Of a stretch of 64,000 nt of DNA, positions 37,417-56,389 are shown piece by piece. The position numbers and the translations under genes are program-made. Below the pieces are notes generated by a model that worked only from the letters and a program-made list of their open reading frames with translations, was not told the DNA's origin and ran no database searches. The first letter of the stretch is position 1. The number at the start of each line of letters is the position of its first letter. Origin of the DNA: Bipolaris cookei (Eukaryota > Ascomycota > Dothideomycetes > Pleosporales > Pleosporaceae); contig NRSV01000006.1 of assembly GCA_002286855.1 (NCBI GenBank), forward strand, positions 186,001 through 250,000. The letters are read 5' to 3'.

Positions 37417-38458
37417 CTAAACCACCAGCTTCGCATACTCATCACAAACCTCTGTCAATTTCCTCCTCGTTCCAGGCTCCATAACGCTATGCCCCGCATC
37501 ATCGATAAAAAATAGCCTACTCTCCGGCCACTCTTTATGCAACTCCCACGCCGTAATCGGAGGGCAAACAACATCGTACCTCCCCTGCACAATCGTCGTC
37601 GGAACATGCCTAATCCAATCCACATTCTCCTTCCTCAGCAACTGCCCATCCTCCAACCACGCCTTACTCGTAAAATAATGAATTTCAATCCGCGCATGCG
37701 CAAGCAAATACTCTGGCTCCTTGAGCTTCTTTAACGCATTCGGATCCGGATATAGCGTGCTTATAGAAATCTCCCACGTATTCCAGGCCGCAGCAGCAGG
37801 ATGCGAGATCGCGGGGTCAGAAGACATGAGGCGCTTGTGGTAATTAGCAATATGGTCTGAGCGTTCCTCTTCAGGGAGAAAGTTGATAAAATCGTCCCAG
37901 CGGTCGGGAAAGAGCATGCTAGCGCCGCCAGGGTAATTTGTCCATTTGAGCTCGAGATCACGGACAGTGAAGATGCCGCGCAGGACGAGGCTGCCGACGC
38001 TTGCAGGATGCGTCTGGGCATAGGCGAGGGCGAGGGTGGAGCCCCAGGAGCCGCCGAAGACCATGTGCCATTTGTTGATGGCGAGGTATTTGCGTAGGGC
38101 TTCGATGTCTGAGACGAGGTCCCAGGTTGTGTTGGCGGTTGTGCTGGCGTTGGGGCGCGATTGCCCGCATCCGCGTTGGTCGAGGAGTATCACGTGGTAT
38201 TCTGATGGGTCGAAGAAGACTGTGTTGCTTTTGGAGCAGTTTCCGCCCGGGCCGCCGTGAAGGTAGATTACTGCATAGGGTTAGTATAGGTGTGGCGAGA
38301 TTGTCTCGTAGAGATTCGTTATAATAATACATACCAGGTTTTCCATCTTTCTTGCCGTACTGTTGATAGTACAACTCGTGGACGTCGTCGACACGCAGCC
38401 AATCAACGTTCCAAGCATCTTCGTGCTGGTAGCTGTGTATTTCAGAAGCCTGAGCCAT
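37417..38458 (-). CDS. Proline iminopeptidase, alpha/beta-hydrolase
   Basis: Two exons (38458-38335 and 38270-37417) encode 325 residues; the 64-nt intron has a GTATGT donor and a perfect ACTAAC branch. The enzyme removes N-terminal proline from peptides. The oxyanion-hole motif HGGPGG is at residues 46-51. DQRGCGQSRP follows, then the nucleophile elbow GGSWGS with the catalytic Ser at residue 116. The acid is in GRYDVVCP and the His in DDAGHSV. Length is close to the usual 310-330 residues. I chose the Met at 38,458 because it starts the family-like sequence; an in-frame Met at 38,566 would add 36 residues that look like leader sequence, and might be used. No signal peptide, so it is probably cytosolic. 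Confidence 0.92.
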
Positions 38459-38737
38459 GGTAATTGATATGGTATTTTGAGAAACTGGGGGCAGGGGTTT
38501 TTGCTCTCTGGTTGCTGTCGCTTTAGAATAAGCAGGCAGTTGCAATGAGGAGTCAGAAAAGGACACTACCCCGCTTATAGCATAGTGATCCCCACTATGT
38601 CAAGAGCACCTTCCTAGACAGGTCCAGCCACACTACGAAAAGAGAACACATCGAGGAAGTGAAGTTATTACATTAGTACGTGAGGGTTTCTACATTCATT
38701 ATCTTATACACCAAGAGTATTCTGAGTAAACATAAAC

Positions 38738-40462
38738 TCAAAACTTGAAACCGCCAGTCCTCGTACTGAACAACCCGTCAGGATCGACGCTCCTCTGCAA
38801 TGCCTTGAACTTCTCATAATCCCAATAGCTTTGTAGAACAGGCTGGTCAAACATAGCATCGTTCAAGAAGAGCGGCAGATACATATCTAGGGGTATGCCT
38901 GCTTCTGCCATCCACTGCGGCACGACCTCGTCTAGCCAACTCGTGACCTCCCTGGCAATTTTAAACGCAGCTTCGTCGTCTGATGGCAAGTTCCAGGCTC
39001 CTTGGTAAATAAGGACTATGCGGTCAGGATCAGAAGCAGTGAGACCCATGGCGTTCCCGCCTTTGGACGCTGATTTCTTGCCAATTACAGACGGAAGAGG
39101 CTGGAAATCAACGCTGAACTGAACACCACGGGCAACAGGAGGTATATTCAGAAAGAGGGCGGTGGTTTTGGCGAGCTTTTCACTAATCTCCTTGTACATT
39201 TGTGGGCGAGAGGCGATGTATGGGATAGTTTTAGTCTGTTGTATGATTAGATTCTTGCTGAAGGGGATAAAGGATGAACACTCACACGGAAGAAGGAACG
39301 AGCATTCAAAAGGCGAATCGGCTCACCATTGGCCCTTAGCTATATGTTATTAGCACGTGACTGTAAAAAAGGCACAGATTTTTGAGATTACCAGCTGAGA
39401 GTACTTCTGCCTCTTTGGTAGGCAAGCTAGATTGATTATGTTGAAGAACTGGGCGAAAGGACCGGACGTAGGCGGCGTAGGGTTGTCATAAAAGTAGTAT
39501 ATGAGCTTTGACCTCATACCAACGCCAAGTACCAGATCAGTGAAGATGATGGCAGCCTTGGGATCTTCGGCACCATGACCAACGAATTCATGTAGCGCAG
39601 CATAGAGCTCATCTGCCTTGGTCTCATCGTATGCACAGGATCCGCCCCATACGTCGTCCATATGGTGAACTTTGGTTTTGAATTGTGTGACAATGCCAAA
39701 CTGGTTGCTGCTACCACGCATGGCCTGCGCGAGGTCTGGATGTCTTGCAGCATTTACGTTTACAATGGAGCCATTAGCCATGATTGTCTCCCATTCAACA
39801 ATGTTCTAGCACTTGTCAGCATGATGCCTAACTAGCATCGGTCGGAGACTGACATCGGCAGCAAGGCCTTCTTGAGCACTGAGAAAGGAGAGACCTCCCC
39901 CTAACAGCAGCCCGCCAACACCAACAAGGCCTGGGTTGAGTAAGCAGATATTCTGCCAAGGCGCATATATGGTTATACCAAGTCTTCCACCAGCAATGGT
40001 TACCCCGCTTTGTTCGAGATCACCTATCACGTCATTCCACTCTCCTCCGGGGCGGACATAGGCTACATCCTCCTCTGCCTCATAGCTTGCTCCAGCCAAG
40101 TCGGTCATGGTGATGAGAACACCATCTTGGACAGTAGAATGATCTTTGTTAGGGTCATGACCACCACTCCGAGTAGCAAAGCGGACTGTCGGGTACTTGT
40201 TCAAGATCTTTATGACAATAGAAACATCCTGAGCAGAGTTCGGCTGTACAATACATGCTGGTTTGATTTCACGAAGATTAGTAGCCCAGTACTGTTGTGT
40301 TTCATATTGATATTCTACCGAAAGAAGTCCTGGACTCAGGACTTTGCTGGACAGAGAGTTGGCTATCTCGTTGCAGGCTTGAGTAGTTGCGTCTGAGGGG
40401 AGACCGTAAGCGATCTGGGCACCCAGTAGCAACGCACTGATTAGGGATGCGAGGCCGGCCAT
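38738..40462 (-). CDS. Secreted FAD-linked oxidoreductase, BBE-type
   Basis: Five exons (40462-39979, 39930-39854, 39805-39392, 39339-39286 and 39235-38738) encode 508 residues; the introns are 48-52 nt. A signal peptide (MAGLASLISALLLGAQIAYG) starts the protein. The PCMH-type FAD domain contains RSGGHDPN, whose His is the usual site of covalent flavin attachment, and GGRLGLVGVGGLLLGGG. The second covalent Cys of plant berberine-bridge enzymes is absent from that segment, so a single attachment through His is expected. The C terminus has the berberine-like segment ending with a YWDYEKFKALQ...DPDGLF pattern. Such enzymes oxidise sugars or natural products with oxygen; the substrate is unknown. 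The start avoids 42 upstream in-frame codons because the signal peptide begins here. Confidence 0.92.
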
Positions 40463-41430
40463 GGTCGACAAAATTGGAAGGATTAAAACAAGGGAGAGCC
40501 GAAATGAGAAACAGGCCTTGTTGTCCCAGTGCAAACCCCGGGGAAACTGTCCAATATATACAGGGACGTCATATAACGTCGATTCCAAGTCTCGACATTA
40601 GGCCGGGATGTGGCTGTTAGAATCGGTCTCAATCTAGAAAAGTAATATGGTCTCAAGAGAACGGGAAATTCTGTGGCTTGGACACGGCGCACGTGTGTAT
40701 GCTGAAAAGTGGAAGCCTCCATACTAAACACAGGACCACAGTACGGCTTTGAGGAAGGATCAGCAATAAAATCCGAGGGAGTTGCCGGAAGCGAATTAAA
40801 AGTGGATTAAATTGGATGCAAGTCGTCTCAATGTCTCTATCGCGAGCTGAAACAGGAATTTAGCCTAGCTGTTGCAGTCTAAAATGCCAACGGAGATGAC
40901 GCGGGGGCTGAATCGAGGCGTGTGTGACAATCTAGAGAGGCATCGAAAAGTCTGGGTCAACGGGCAAAAGCGACCGAAGGCCCCACAATCACTGCGATCT
41001 GGCGGTCGATTCGAATTTTCTGGCCGAGGCGAAGTCCATGGCATGTTGTGGAAGACATGACTTGACATGACTAGAGTAGACAAGACGGGCATCCTGGTGA
41101 CTAGAGATGATTAGTGACGTGATTTGTGTGCAGCAAGCATGTTCGGAAGTGCCTGAAGATAAATGTCGGGAGACGATGGTATGATTGTGGAGAACCGGCG
41201 GCCGGGCACTATATACTGACATCGAATACGAGTGGCATCTGGGTCGTTTTCAAGCGGGTGCAGCATGACGGGAACCAGGGTCTCGGGTGAAGCACGGCCC
41301 GAGCACGGTAGCTCGGTTGCTCCTTCCAGAACCCAGTACGCAGGGTAAACAAACATTGGACGAAAGCAAGCCATCGCAACGTCGCGTCCACGCCCACGCC
41401 CACGTCTGACGTCGACAACCGAACACCACC
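40463..41430. other. Shared upstream region, FAD oxidase and TINA-like genes
   Basis: About 970 bp between two divergent genes, containing both promoters. No clear element or further gene was seen. Confidence 0.45.
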
Positions 41431-43475
41431 ATGGAGTCGTATAACATCAAGACTGCATCGACATACATCAACAACCTGCTGCTGTCGCGGGGGTTGTTGC
41501 GCAATGGCAAGCCCATTGAGTTTGCCCACCCGTCCAGGGGAGAGGGCGGGAAGGAAGCCACCATGGCCCAGATTATTAATTTGATCCACGACCTAATACT
41601 AAAGCGCGATGTATGTTGGCCTTAACTCTTGTGAGCTGGATCTTCTAATAAGTACACAGCGTGACCAAGAATATCGCGAGTCCGTCGCTGAGACACTGCG
41701 AAATCTGCGCGCGGATGCGACGCGCCAGACAGCCGCCCTTGAGAAGCAATATACACGCAATGATGATCTATTGCGGCAACTCTCCCTCGCCCAGGCCCAG
41801 GAACAGTCAGCACGCAAGGCTCTACACACAGCCGAATCGTCTGCACGGAAGTTGCGTGCAGAGATGCAGCGACTTAAAACGACCGTGGATCAAGTACGCA
41901 CAACTTGCACAAACGACGTTCGAAAGCGCGACAGGGAGATTGTGAGGCTAAAGAGCCATTTGACAAGCCAACAGAGGGGCAATAAGACAGGTCTTGTTGG
42001 TGCAAGCATCACAATCAACCCAGGCACCATGGGCTTGGGTGGGGCTACAAGCAGCGTGCGCGAGGATGCGCCCAATGTCGACGACCCCGAATATAGCCTA
42101 AAACAGGAGACGACTGAATTCTTGACACACTTGAGTCAAAGCCTGAGCGACGAGAACGATAGTCTTATTGGGCTTGTACGAAGCACACTCCTGACGCTGA
42201 AGGAGCTGCAAGGCATGTCGGAACAAAATGCAAGAGCCGACTCAGAAGAGGGATCTGATTTTGGCGAGAATGACGACGATGACGAGGGTACACGACAAGG
42301 CATGTTGCACACGCTACCCACCAACTATGAAGCCTTGGCAGATGACATGGACACGGTGCTGGATAATCTGAAGAACCTGCTCACGAATCCAAATTTTGTG
42401 TCAGTGGAAGAGGTGGAAGTGCGCGAAGAGGAGATTCACAGGCTACGCGCAGGCTGGGAAAAGATGGAGGCCCGATTGCGCGAGTCGTTTATGCTCATGG
42501 ACTCTTGGAGGAAGCGGATGACCAATGGCGATACCATCGATCTTGAGGAGCTTAGAATGGGCCTAGGATTTGGACAAGGGCTTGACACAGCTGACAGGCA
42601 AGGCATCCCCATCATTGAGGAGGAAGAAGAGGACGAGGACGAGGATGAGGATGAAGCCGCCAGTTCAGTCTTCGACGAGGAACCAGGTGATACAGATGTC
42701 CCACAAGAACACGAGGACGAGCAAAGCGAAGTCGAGCATCCTCCTTCACCGGAGACAGATGACATGGCGCCAAAGAAGAATAGAGCCGACATGTTCAAGA
42801 TCAAGCTGCAACCCACTCCAGCAGCGCTACGAGAGTCCAATGGCAACAAGTCGCTGAGCCGATCACCGCGAAAGGTCGCCTTTTCACCGTCAATCCCCAA
42901 TACGCCATGTCAGGTGGAAGATGAGAATGCAGAGGAGTCTGGGATTGACCTAGTCGGTGCGGAGAAGCCCAATCGCTCAAGCTCGGCAGTCAAGCCACCT
43001 ACTTCTGAAGAACGGGCATCAAGGCGGAAAAGTCGAGATGATCGCACACCCCGAAGCGTACGTTATGACAGGCTGGCGAACCATAGGGTGAATATGGGCA
43101 GCATAGTCTTCTTTCCTTGTCGTTCTCTTTTTGTCATGCGGCCGATGAGCAATGCTTGTCTAATCAAACTATGCATCTAACAACTTTGAGCAGACTAGAA
43201 AACGCCTATCGAGTCCACGGGCGCACCCTGAGGAGCCGTCGCCGAAGCTAACTGTGCAAGACAAACTACGAGACGCCTCGGAAGCGGCCGCTGCAGCCGA
43301 AGTCGAGAAGGCTGCCAGCCCCACCAAGAAGACCGACGACAGCGGCGAAATGATCAAGGAGGATACGGGTAAACGCGCACCTCGGTCTGCAACCAAGACC
43401 AGGGTTGGTGGACGACCGCGAAGAAGAAAGAGCACCCTGACGGCGGAGGAGCTGGCTAATCTTTTGGGTTGCTGA
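41431..43475 (+). CDS. ADIP/Msd1/TINA-like spindle-pole protein
   Basis: Three exons (41431-41610, 41660-43057 and 43194-43475) encode 619 residues; the introns are 49 and 136 nt, both in phase 0. The start MESYNIKTASTYINNLLLSRG and the helical MAQIINLIHDLILKRD segment match the N terminus of the afadin/alpha-actinin-binding protein family. The family includes fission-yeast Msd1, Aspergillus TINA and vertebrate SSX2IP. These anchor microtubule minus ends at spindle poles or centrosomes, and TINA binds the NIMA kinase. Coiled coil is predicted from about residue 60 to 165. The rest is acidic (a run of Glu/Asp near residue 340) with Ser/Pro sites such as LSRSPRK that could be CDK targets, and a basic end (GGRPRRRK). 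The second intron was placed because the unspliced frame ends in unrelated sequence. Confidence 0.85.
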
Positions 43476-45290
43476 ATGGGTTGAAAAAGTGTTGTGTACT
43501 ATCATCTTCATATTTTTTTAATTGCAGCGGAGCAGACAAATGCCTGAATCTGGTACTGCTATATTATGGCCAAAGTGGTCGCATGTCACGATGCAATTAT
43601 TGTCTTGAGCATGTTGAGAGACTAGCCAGTGGGATGGCTGGTATGCATGACGACTGTTCCTTTTCATTGGTGCACTGTCACTAACGGGGCACCTGGGGGG
43701 TTCACGCACCGAGAGCGGGCGCGTATGTACGCATGTATGCACGCCTGGGTCATGTTGGCCGTTGTCGAGACTAATATCGCTAGAACACTGCGGGCCTGAA
43801 AGATTCGGGCATATGTATGTTTGCACAAGACATTGGAGTCAAGAAAGAGATAGCAACAGGACCTGGCTAATGGCATAAAGGCTTGAGAAAGGGGCTTTGG
43901 TGGTACGAGGGCGACGCGACATGCGCCCTTCTGGTTGCACCTCATTGGCAGTATTCAAATTGCAAGGCTTTCCAGACTGTGTGCGTTTGCGTACCTGATA
44001 TTGAAAGGGATGCCCCACCACATCGCCTGTGCCCCTGTACGTTATTCTCCCGATGTGTCTGTTTACCGAAGCTTATGAGGCCGCGTGCGCACAAAGGTTG
44101 CATGTTATGACGATATGCCGGGGTTCATGGCCTCAGGCGTGACCACGAAAGTGGCTTACGATGCAGTTGGGCGAAGTTGGTGACGGGCAGTTGTGGTTGG
44201 ATAGGACGATAAGCCACTAAAGATTATTAGCCGCCCATGTTCCCAATTGGGGATATTTGGTGAAGAGCCGGAGATGGTGAAAGCAATGCAATTGGACAAG
44301 GCGGGGCATATGGGCCGATAATGTCTGTAAATAGGTCTGTATGCGGCAGAGAGGAGATGCTGCAGGTTGATCAAGGCAAAATCCTGGGAAGCAAATTTCT
44401 CTGCATCCGTCGTCTGCTCAGTTCCCCCGTCCATGCAGTGTGAAGAGAAACTTATCTGCAGGCCGCACATCCCGACATCACATGGTAGACCGGTCGTCGC
44501 TGCTGATTGGCCGCATGTTTTCATCCCGAGTCCGTGCGCTGCGTGACGACCCACCTGTGTATTCCCCGTCGATATTGGCCAATCAGGGCACAGAGCAATG
44601 ACGCCCGGCTACACACGTCAAGGCATCCACCACTCCCGCAACACCGTCAAGCGCTCGCCGTACATTCGATAGACTGCTCTCCACACCCGCTACCAGCCTA
44701 CACCCTGCCCAGATGGCGTGGCTACACTGCGCAATCAATCAATCGCTACCGGGTCCACCGATGCCTGACCCATACTCGGCCTAGTCCAATGTCCGCCGGT
44801 CAGCCCCTCGTCAACGCCCAATCGTCGCCCAGCATCTGTGTGATGCATTCTCTATACATAAGTAGGCCTGGAGCCGCTCCCATCTCGTCTTTTTTTCTTC
44901 AGCAAGTGTGTCAAGTTCAGAGTTGTTGTGTTCGCTTTTTGTCTATTCTTTTTTACCCCTCCCCCTTCTTCCTTCTACCTACTCTCCTCAGGCCTGGTGC
45001 CATCTAATCACTACACTACCGACAACCTTTTTTACCCATTCCCCCATTTTTGCAATAATTCAATTCTCTGTGGCCGGTCCACTCCAACGTAATACTCAGC
45101 TCTACTTGCTCGAAACGAACTTCCAAATCACACCGACAACGCCATCTCGCAACCCTTAGCGAGACTCGACATACACATAGCTTCCTTAGCAATCTTGACG
45201 TCTATCCATTAGCTTGGTATCGGACGAATCGAAAGAAAAAAAATTACATCATACAAGTTTCCAACACAGAAAGAAAGAGATAACATCACA
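43476..45290. other. Intergenic with long pyrimidine-rich leader
   Basis: About 1.8 kb. The left part is ordinary intergenic sequence. From about 44,880 to 45,290 it is rich in C and T with many runs, typical of the promoter and long 5' leader of a strongly expressed fungal gene, here the CBM48-like gene. An untranslated intron in the leader is possible but cannot be placed. Confidence 0.45.
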
Positions 45291-46133
45291 ATGGCCGCTA
45301 TCCAGCTCAACTTCACTCTCCGTACTTCCTCCAACTGCAAGACCGTACATCTTCTCGGCTCCTGGGATGGCTACCAAGGCCAACTTCCGCTTTCCAAAGA
45401 CCCCAAGAAGTCTGGTGGCTGGGTTGGATGCTTCAAGTTCCAAGGACAGACTTTGAAGCAGGGACAGCGTTACTGGTACTACGTATGTCTATCCTCTTAG
45501 TAACCACTCTTCATTCCAAGGCTAATGTCTTCCTAGTACATCATCGACGGCTACCATGTCTCGCACGACCCCGCCAAGGACCACACGACCGAACCCACCA
45601 CTGGCCGCAAGCTCAACATCATCGACATTCCCGCTGCCAAGTCGAGCTCAAAGTCATCCTCATCCAGTGCAGACCGCAAGTCGCGCCGTGTATCCACCGC
45701 TTCCATCCCCAAGGGCCGTGGCCTCAGCCCAGAGCGCATCGTCGCACCCAAACCCCAACGACCACACGAGACCCGCCAAGTCATCAACACGCAGTACGAC
45801 AAGACCACCTTGGAGGAGCTCAACCGCCGCTTTGCCACCCAGAAGATCGAAGAGTCATCCGACGACTCCGAGTACAGCTCCGATGAAGACTCCGACGTTC
45901 CCTCACTCACCAGCCGCTCCACAAACAGCTCTAGCCCGTCCAGTATCAGCTCTGGAAGTTCATGCTGCACGTGCGAACGCTACGGCATCACCCGCGCTGG
46001 TGACCGCGTCAAGCTTGACTGCGGTGGTGCGCGCTGCGGATACTCAGACGACTCATCCGAATGCTCCTCCGAAGACGAGTACGTGTACGAGGAGAAGACC
46101 ACCCGTCGCCAGGGTGTCGTCATCCGCGCCTAA
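45291..46133 (+). CDS. CBM48-like protein with Ser-rich acidic tail
   Basis: Two exons (45291-45482 and 45537-46133) encode 262 residues; the intron is 54 nt with GTATGT and GCTAAT. Residues 1-90 have the pattern of an AMPK-type glycogen-binding (CBM48) domain: VHLLGSWDGYQGQLPLSK, GGWVGCFKF and QRYWYYYIIDGYHVSHDPAKD. The domain is followed by a basic Ser-rich linker, a conserved-looking TTLEELNRRFATQKIEES helix, and an acidic Ser/Asp tail. A Cys-rich knot (CCTCERYGI...CGGARC) sits near residues 205-230. There is no kinase or other enzyme domain and no signal peptide. It may target a partner to glycogen or another glucan, but no role is established. Codon bias toward C suggests high expression. 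Confidence 0.75.
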
Positions 46134-53542
<7,409 letters not shown>

Positions 53543-54430
53543 TTAAAACATGACACCAGCAACGACTAGCAGAGCAATGGCGTAGTAGCCAGCAAGGTTG
53601 CCAACTGTCAGGCTAGCAGCCGCACCCTCACCGCCAGGCGCCGTGGTGCCATTAGGTAGGGTGCCATTGAGGACCAGGGTCTTGGTGCCGTTGACATCAG
53701 AAACAGTGACGAGCGACTTGTTGAGCGCGGCATAGCTACCATTGCCAACCAGATCATCAAGGTACTGCTGGTCGTCGTTTTCATCGCAGCCGCAAACGCT
53801 AAACTCCTGGCAAAGACACATAACAGGTAGCGTCTCATTGCGGCCCTGTGTCTGGCGGGTCCAGAGCGCTCTCTTTCTGTTGTTATCGTCATCATCATTG
53901 GTAGCGGATTGGTTGTAGAAGCGGTAGGGGTTGCTGTAGTAGTATGGGTAGACGCTGTAGAGCCAGAGACCGGGCATGATGAGGAAGATTGCTGCTGGTG
54001 CAAGCAAGAGACCCGGTGAAAGGCCCTTTGGAGTCTTCTGCCCGGCGGAATAAGGTACGGCAGCGCCGCCGCCGTAGTATCGTCCGCCACCAAAAGAACG
54101 CGATGGGCCTGAGCCTCTGCCTGTAGAACCACCGGTGTTGGATGTGGAAGAAGTTCGCCCGCTGCTGCTGCTGCCGCTGCTGCTACCTCGGCCTCCGCCG
54201 CTACTGCTGCCACCGCTACTGCTACTACTGCTGCTGCCACCACTGCTACCTCCACCGCGTCCACCGCCGCCCTTGCGACGCTCTAGCGTGTGGTCTGGGG
54301 AGACGACTTCCGATGCAGGAACAACGCGGCGTTCTTCAAGGACGTTGAGCGCATTGCTAAATTCAGGTATCAAAGCAGCACTGACTGCTTGCGATGCCAA
54401 TAGGTAGGCGAGGAACTGTGAGGCCTTCAT
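53543..54430 (-). CDS. GPI-type Gly/Ser-rich surface protein
   Basis: A single exon encodes 295 residues from a Met that begins a clear signal peptide (MKASQFLAYLLASQAVSAAL); 75 upstream in-frame codons are left out as leader. A Kex2-like basic site (LERRKGG) is followed by a Gly/Ser low-complexity block of about 60 residues. A hydrophobic helix follows (LSPGLLLAPAAIFLIMPGLWL), then a Tyr-rich segment (YPYYYSNPYRFYN). A Cys-containing domain (MCLCQEFSVCGCDEND) and N-glycosylation sites (NGTLPNGT) come next. The end is a small-residue site followed by a hydrophobic tail (YYAIALLVVAGVMF), as in GPI-anchored proteins. The layout matches a widespread but uncharacterised family of fungal secreted proteins. 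A wall or plasma-membrane location is predicted; function unknown. Confidence 0.82.
   Translation of the reverse strand: MKASQFLAYLLASQAVSAALIPEFSNALNVLEERRVVPASEVVSPDHTLERRKGGGGRGGGSSGGSSSSSSSGGSSSGGGRGSSSGSSSSGRTSSTSNTGGSTGRGSGPSRSFGGGRYYGGGAAVPYSAGQKTPKGLSPGLLLAPAAIFLIMPGLWLYSVYPYYYSNPYRFYNQSATNDDDDNNRKRALWTRQTQGRNETLPVMCLCQEFSVCGCDENDDQQYLDDLVGNGSYAALNKSLVTVSDVNGTKTLVLNGTLPNGTTAPGGEGAAASLTVGNLAGYYAIALLVVAGVMF
54135..54290 (-). repeat. Gly/Ser-codon low-complexity tract
   Basis: A run of imperfect trinucleotide repeats of the GGC/AGC/AGT kind in the surface-protein gene encodes alternating Ser and Gly stretches. The tract gives misleading open frames on both strands. Confidence 0.75.
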
Positions 54431-55869
54431 GACGAGATCGATGTGAAACTGTGGTACGGGGTGGCGGCGTGTGTAATGTGCGACACTAGAATGCCAGGCC
54501 GGAGTATTTAGACCAAGGGTGCCAATACTACCAAACAGATAGGTGGTGATATAGAACAAGGTATATAGGCTTGCTCGATGTTTGTGTCGTAGTTTGGGAC
54601 ACGGGAAGAGGGAAGGGATAGTTATGTTAGGATATACGTGAATGGGCAAAGGCAAAGAGGTAAGCGTGGTTCTTTAATGTAAGGTAGACAAGGGAGGCGG
54701 ACCCTGAATGGGCAGCGCACCTGTGCGTCATCAAAGGAAGAAGCCAACTCTGTTCCGCGCCACCTTCTCTAGCCGTTCTTGGCAGGCGATTTTGGCTTGA
54801 ATGCCTGACTTGTCGTGGCAATGAATGTCGCCAATCTCTAGGCTAATTTGATTCGCCTTGCCTGTGCTGGTGAGCTGTGCAAATTGGCCCTTGAGACCCA
54901 AGGCCAAAAGGGCCAGAATAAGGCCGCAAGCGAGCTAGAGGGCTGCGCAGCCTTGTTGCAAAAAAGCTTGGGTGAATATACATACATATTCTGCAAAGCC
55001 GTTTGGGATCCAGGCCCAAATGTACGCCTAGTAGTATACATGCACATTTCCCCAGCCGTTTGCAGCCTTATACTGACGCAGGCAATACGTGATGCACCGA
55101 ACAAAATCCAGGGTCTGGCATGACCTCATGGTGATCTGTCTCAACGCCAAGATAACACTTCAACCCGAACCATGTGGCCAAAACACCATCACCGGGCAGC
55201 AGCCAACAACCCACGGCTGCAAGCTCAGGCGCATTGTGTCACTGCGCCTCGATGTCTTTGTGCTGGCTGGTAGATACAACAGTCTCCGTCCGTCAATCAG
55301 CACCGTTCGTGTGCAAAGATGCGCAGGGCGTACCACGGGGTGACCTCATCCAGCGCGCCAAGAGAATCAATCTACCGGTGAGCGGTGTCATTGTTGGGGG
55401 GTGCTTGGCACGCTGTGCTTAAGCACTGCTAGGCAATCACTGGAACACGCAGGGCGCCCAACGCTAAGCGACACTTGATTGCTGTTACCATTAACTTTTT
55501 TTGTATGTCAACTCGTCTATATCTTCGTCACCTGTGTCTTAGGAAACTATAACGCAACTTTAAGTTGCTTCAAGTTTGTACAAGTCGTCTTGAAGCACCC
55601 GAACAAACGATGCAGCTTGTTGATTGACAATTGGTATAGCGTCTGATGCCGAGTTCTGCCTCGCGCCCCCCCCCCCCCCACCTAAGCGTGTCTTCCACGG
55701 TGTTCGTTTTATAACCAGCGCGAGGCTATGCTGACTCCGGTCCAATGCGCTGGATCGAAGGGTGGCGCAATCAGGGTGCATAGCGGGGCTGGTGCAGCCA
55801 CCTGCTCTTCGGTCATGGGTTGTAGTGGAGTGGAATTGTGGCAGTACAGTCAAGTGGCCATGTGAAGCA
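54431..55869. other. Intergenic, GPI-protein upstream region
   Basis: About 1.4 kb containing the promoter of the GPI-type gene and the 3' end of PET117, with a C-homopolymer near 55,665-55,680. No other gene was seen. Confidence 0.45.
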
Positions 55870-56192
55870 TCATCGCCCAGGTCCTTGGTCTTGCCGTGGT
55901 TCGAGCCCTCCGCCATCTGATACCGTTTGGTATTTTCTGTATTCTTGTTCGAGTTCTCGCTGCATCTCAAAGTCGGCCTGGCGTTCGCGCTTGATCCTTT
56001 GTTGCTCAAAGTCTCGCACAACTCCCATGTGCATGGCCTAGTTGATCTGTGTTAGAATTGATTTGCATGCTGCATCCGGATGCGGGCAGTACTGACGGCT
56101 TTGTCGGCCTTTTGCGACCAATGCACGAATGCAACGATGCCGACTGCAGTGACGCATGTGGTTGCCAATGTGATTTGCGATGCCCGGGACAT
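55870..56192 (-). CDS. PET117: PET117 cytochrome c oxidase assembly factor
   Basis: A small two-exon gene (56192-56097 and 56037-55870) encoding 87 residues; the 59-nt intron has a GTCAGT donor, CTAAC branch and CTAG acceptor, in phase 0. The protein starts MSRASQITLATTCVTAVGIV, the N-terminal helix that acts as a mitochondrial import and inner-membrane anchor signal. The family signature follows: a short WSQKADKAAMHMGVVRD segment and a charged helix (RIKRERQADFEMQRELEQEY). Yeast Pet117 starts in nearly the same way and is of similar size. Pet117 works with Cox15 in heme a synthesis for cytochrome c oxidase. Both exons are too short to be striking on their own; the join makes the match. It is divergent from VMA10. 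Confidence 0.9.
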
Positions 56193-56389
56193 TGTAGAGG
56201 CCGTCAAGTAGTGCGCAGGTTCAGGTCGAAGGCACTTTTTAAAATTCGTAAAAGTTGCAAAAGAAACTTAAGGCAGCAAGGAGCTTGGACCACAAATGCA
56301 ACAGCGTCCGCCAAGCTCGCCGGCTGCATCATGCCTCTCCGCAGCTCTACCTTGACATAACCACCAACTCCACAAAACAAATACTCAAG
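56193..56389. promoter_or_regulatory. Shared PET117/VMA10 promoter region
   Basis: Only 197 bp separate the two start codons, so promoters and leaders of a mitochondrial assembly gene and a vacuolar ATPase gene overlap here. No TATA box is evident. The CA-rich sequence before the VMA10 start is a typical leader. Confidence 0.55.

Noticed and set aside
54135..54407. Leucine-rich protein on the plus strand
   Set aside because: It is the antisense shadow of the Gly/Ser codon repeats in the GPI-type protein gene.
55870..55920. B-box-like GGTTCGAGCC suggesting a tRNA
   Set aside because: The stem does not pair, and the bases lie in the last codons of PET117.
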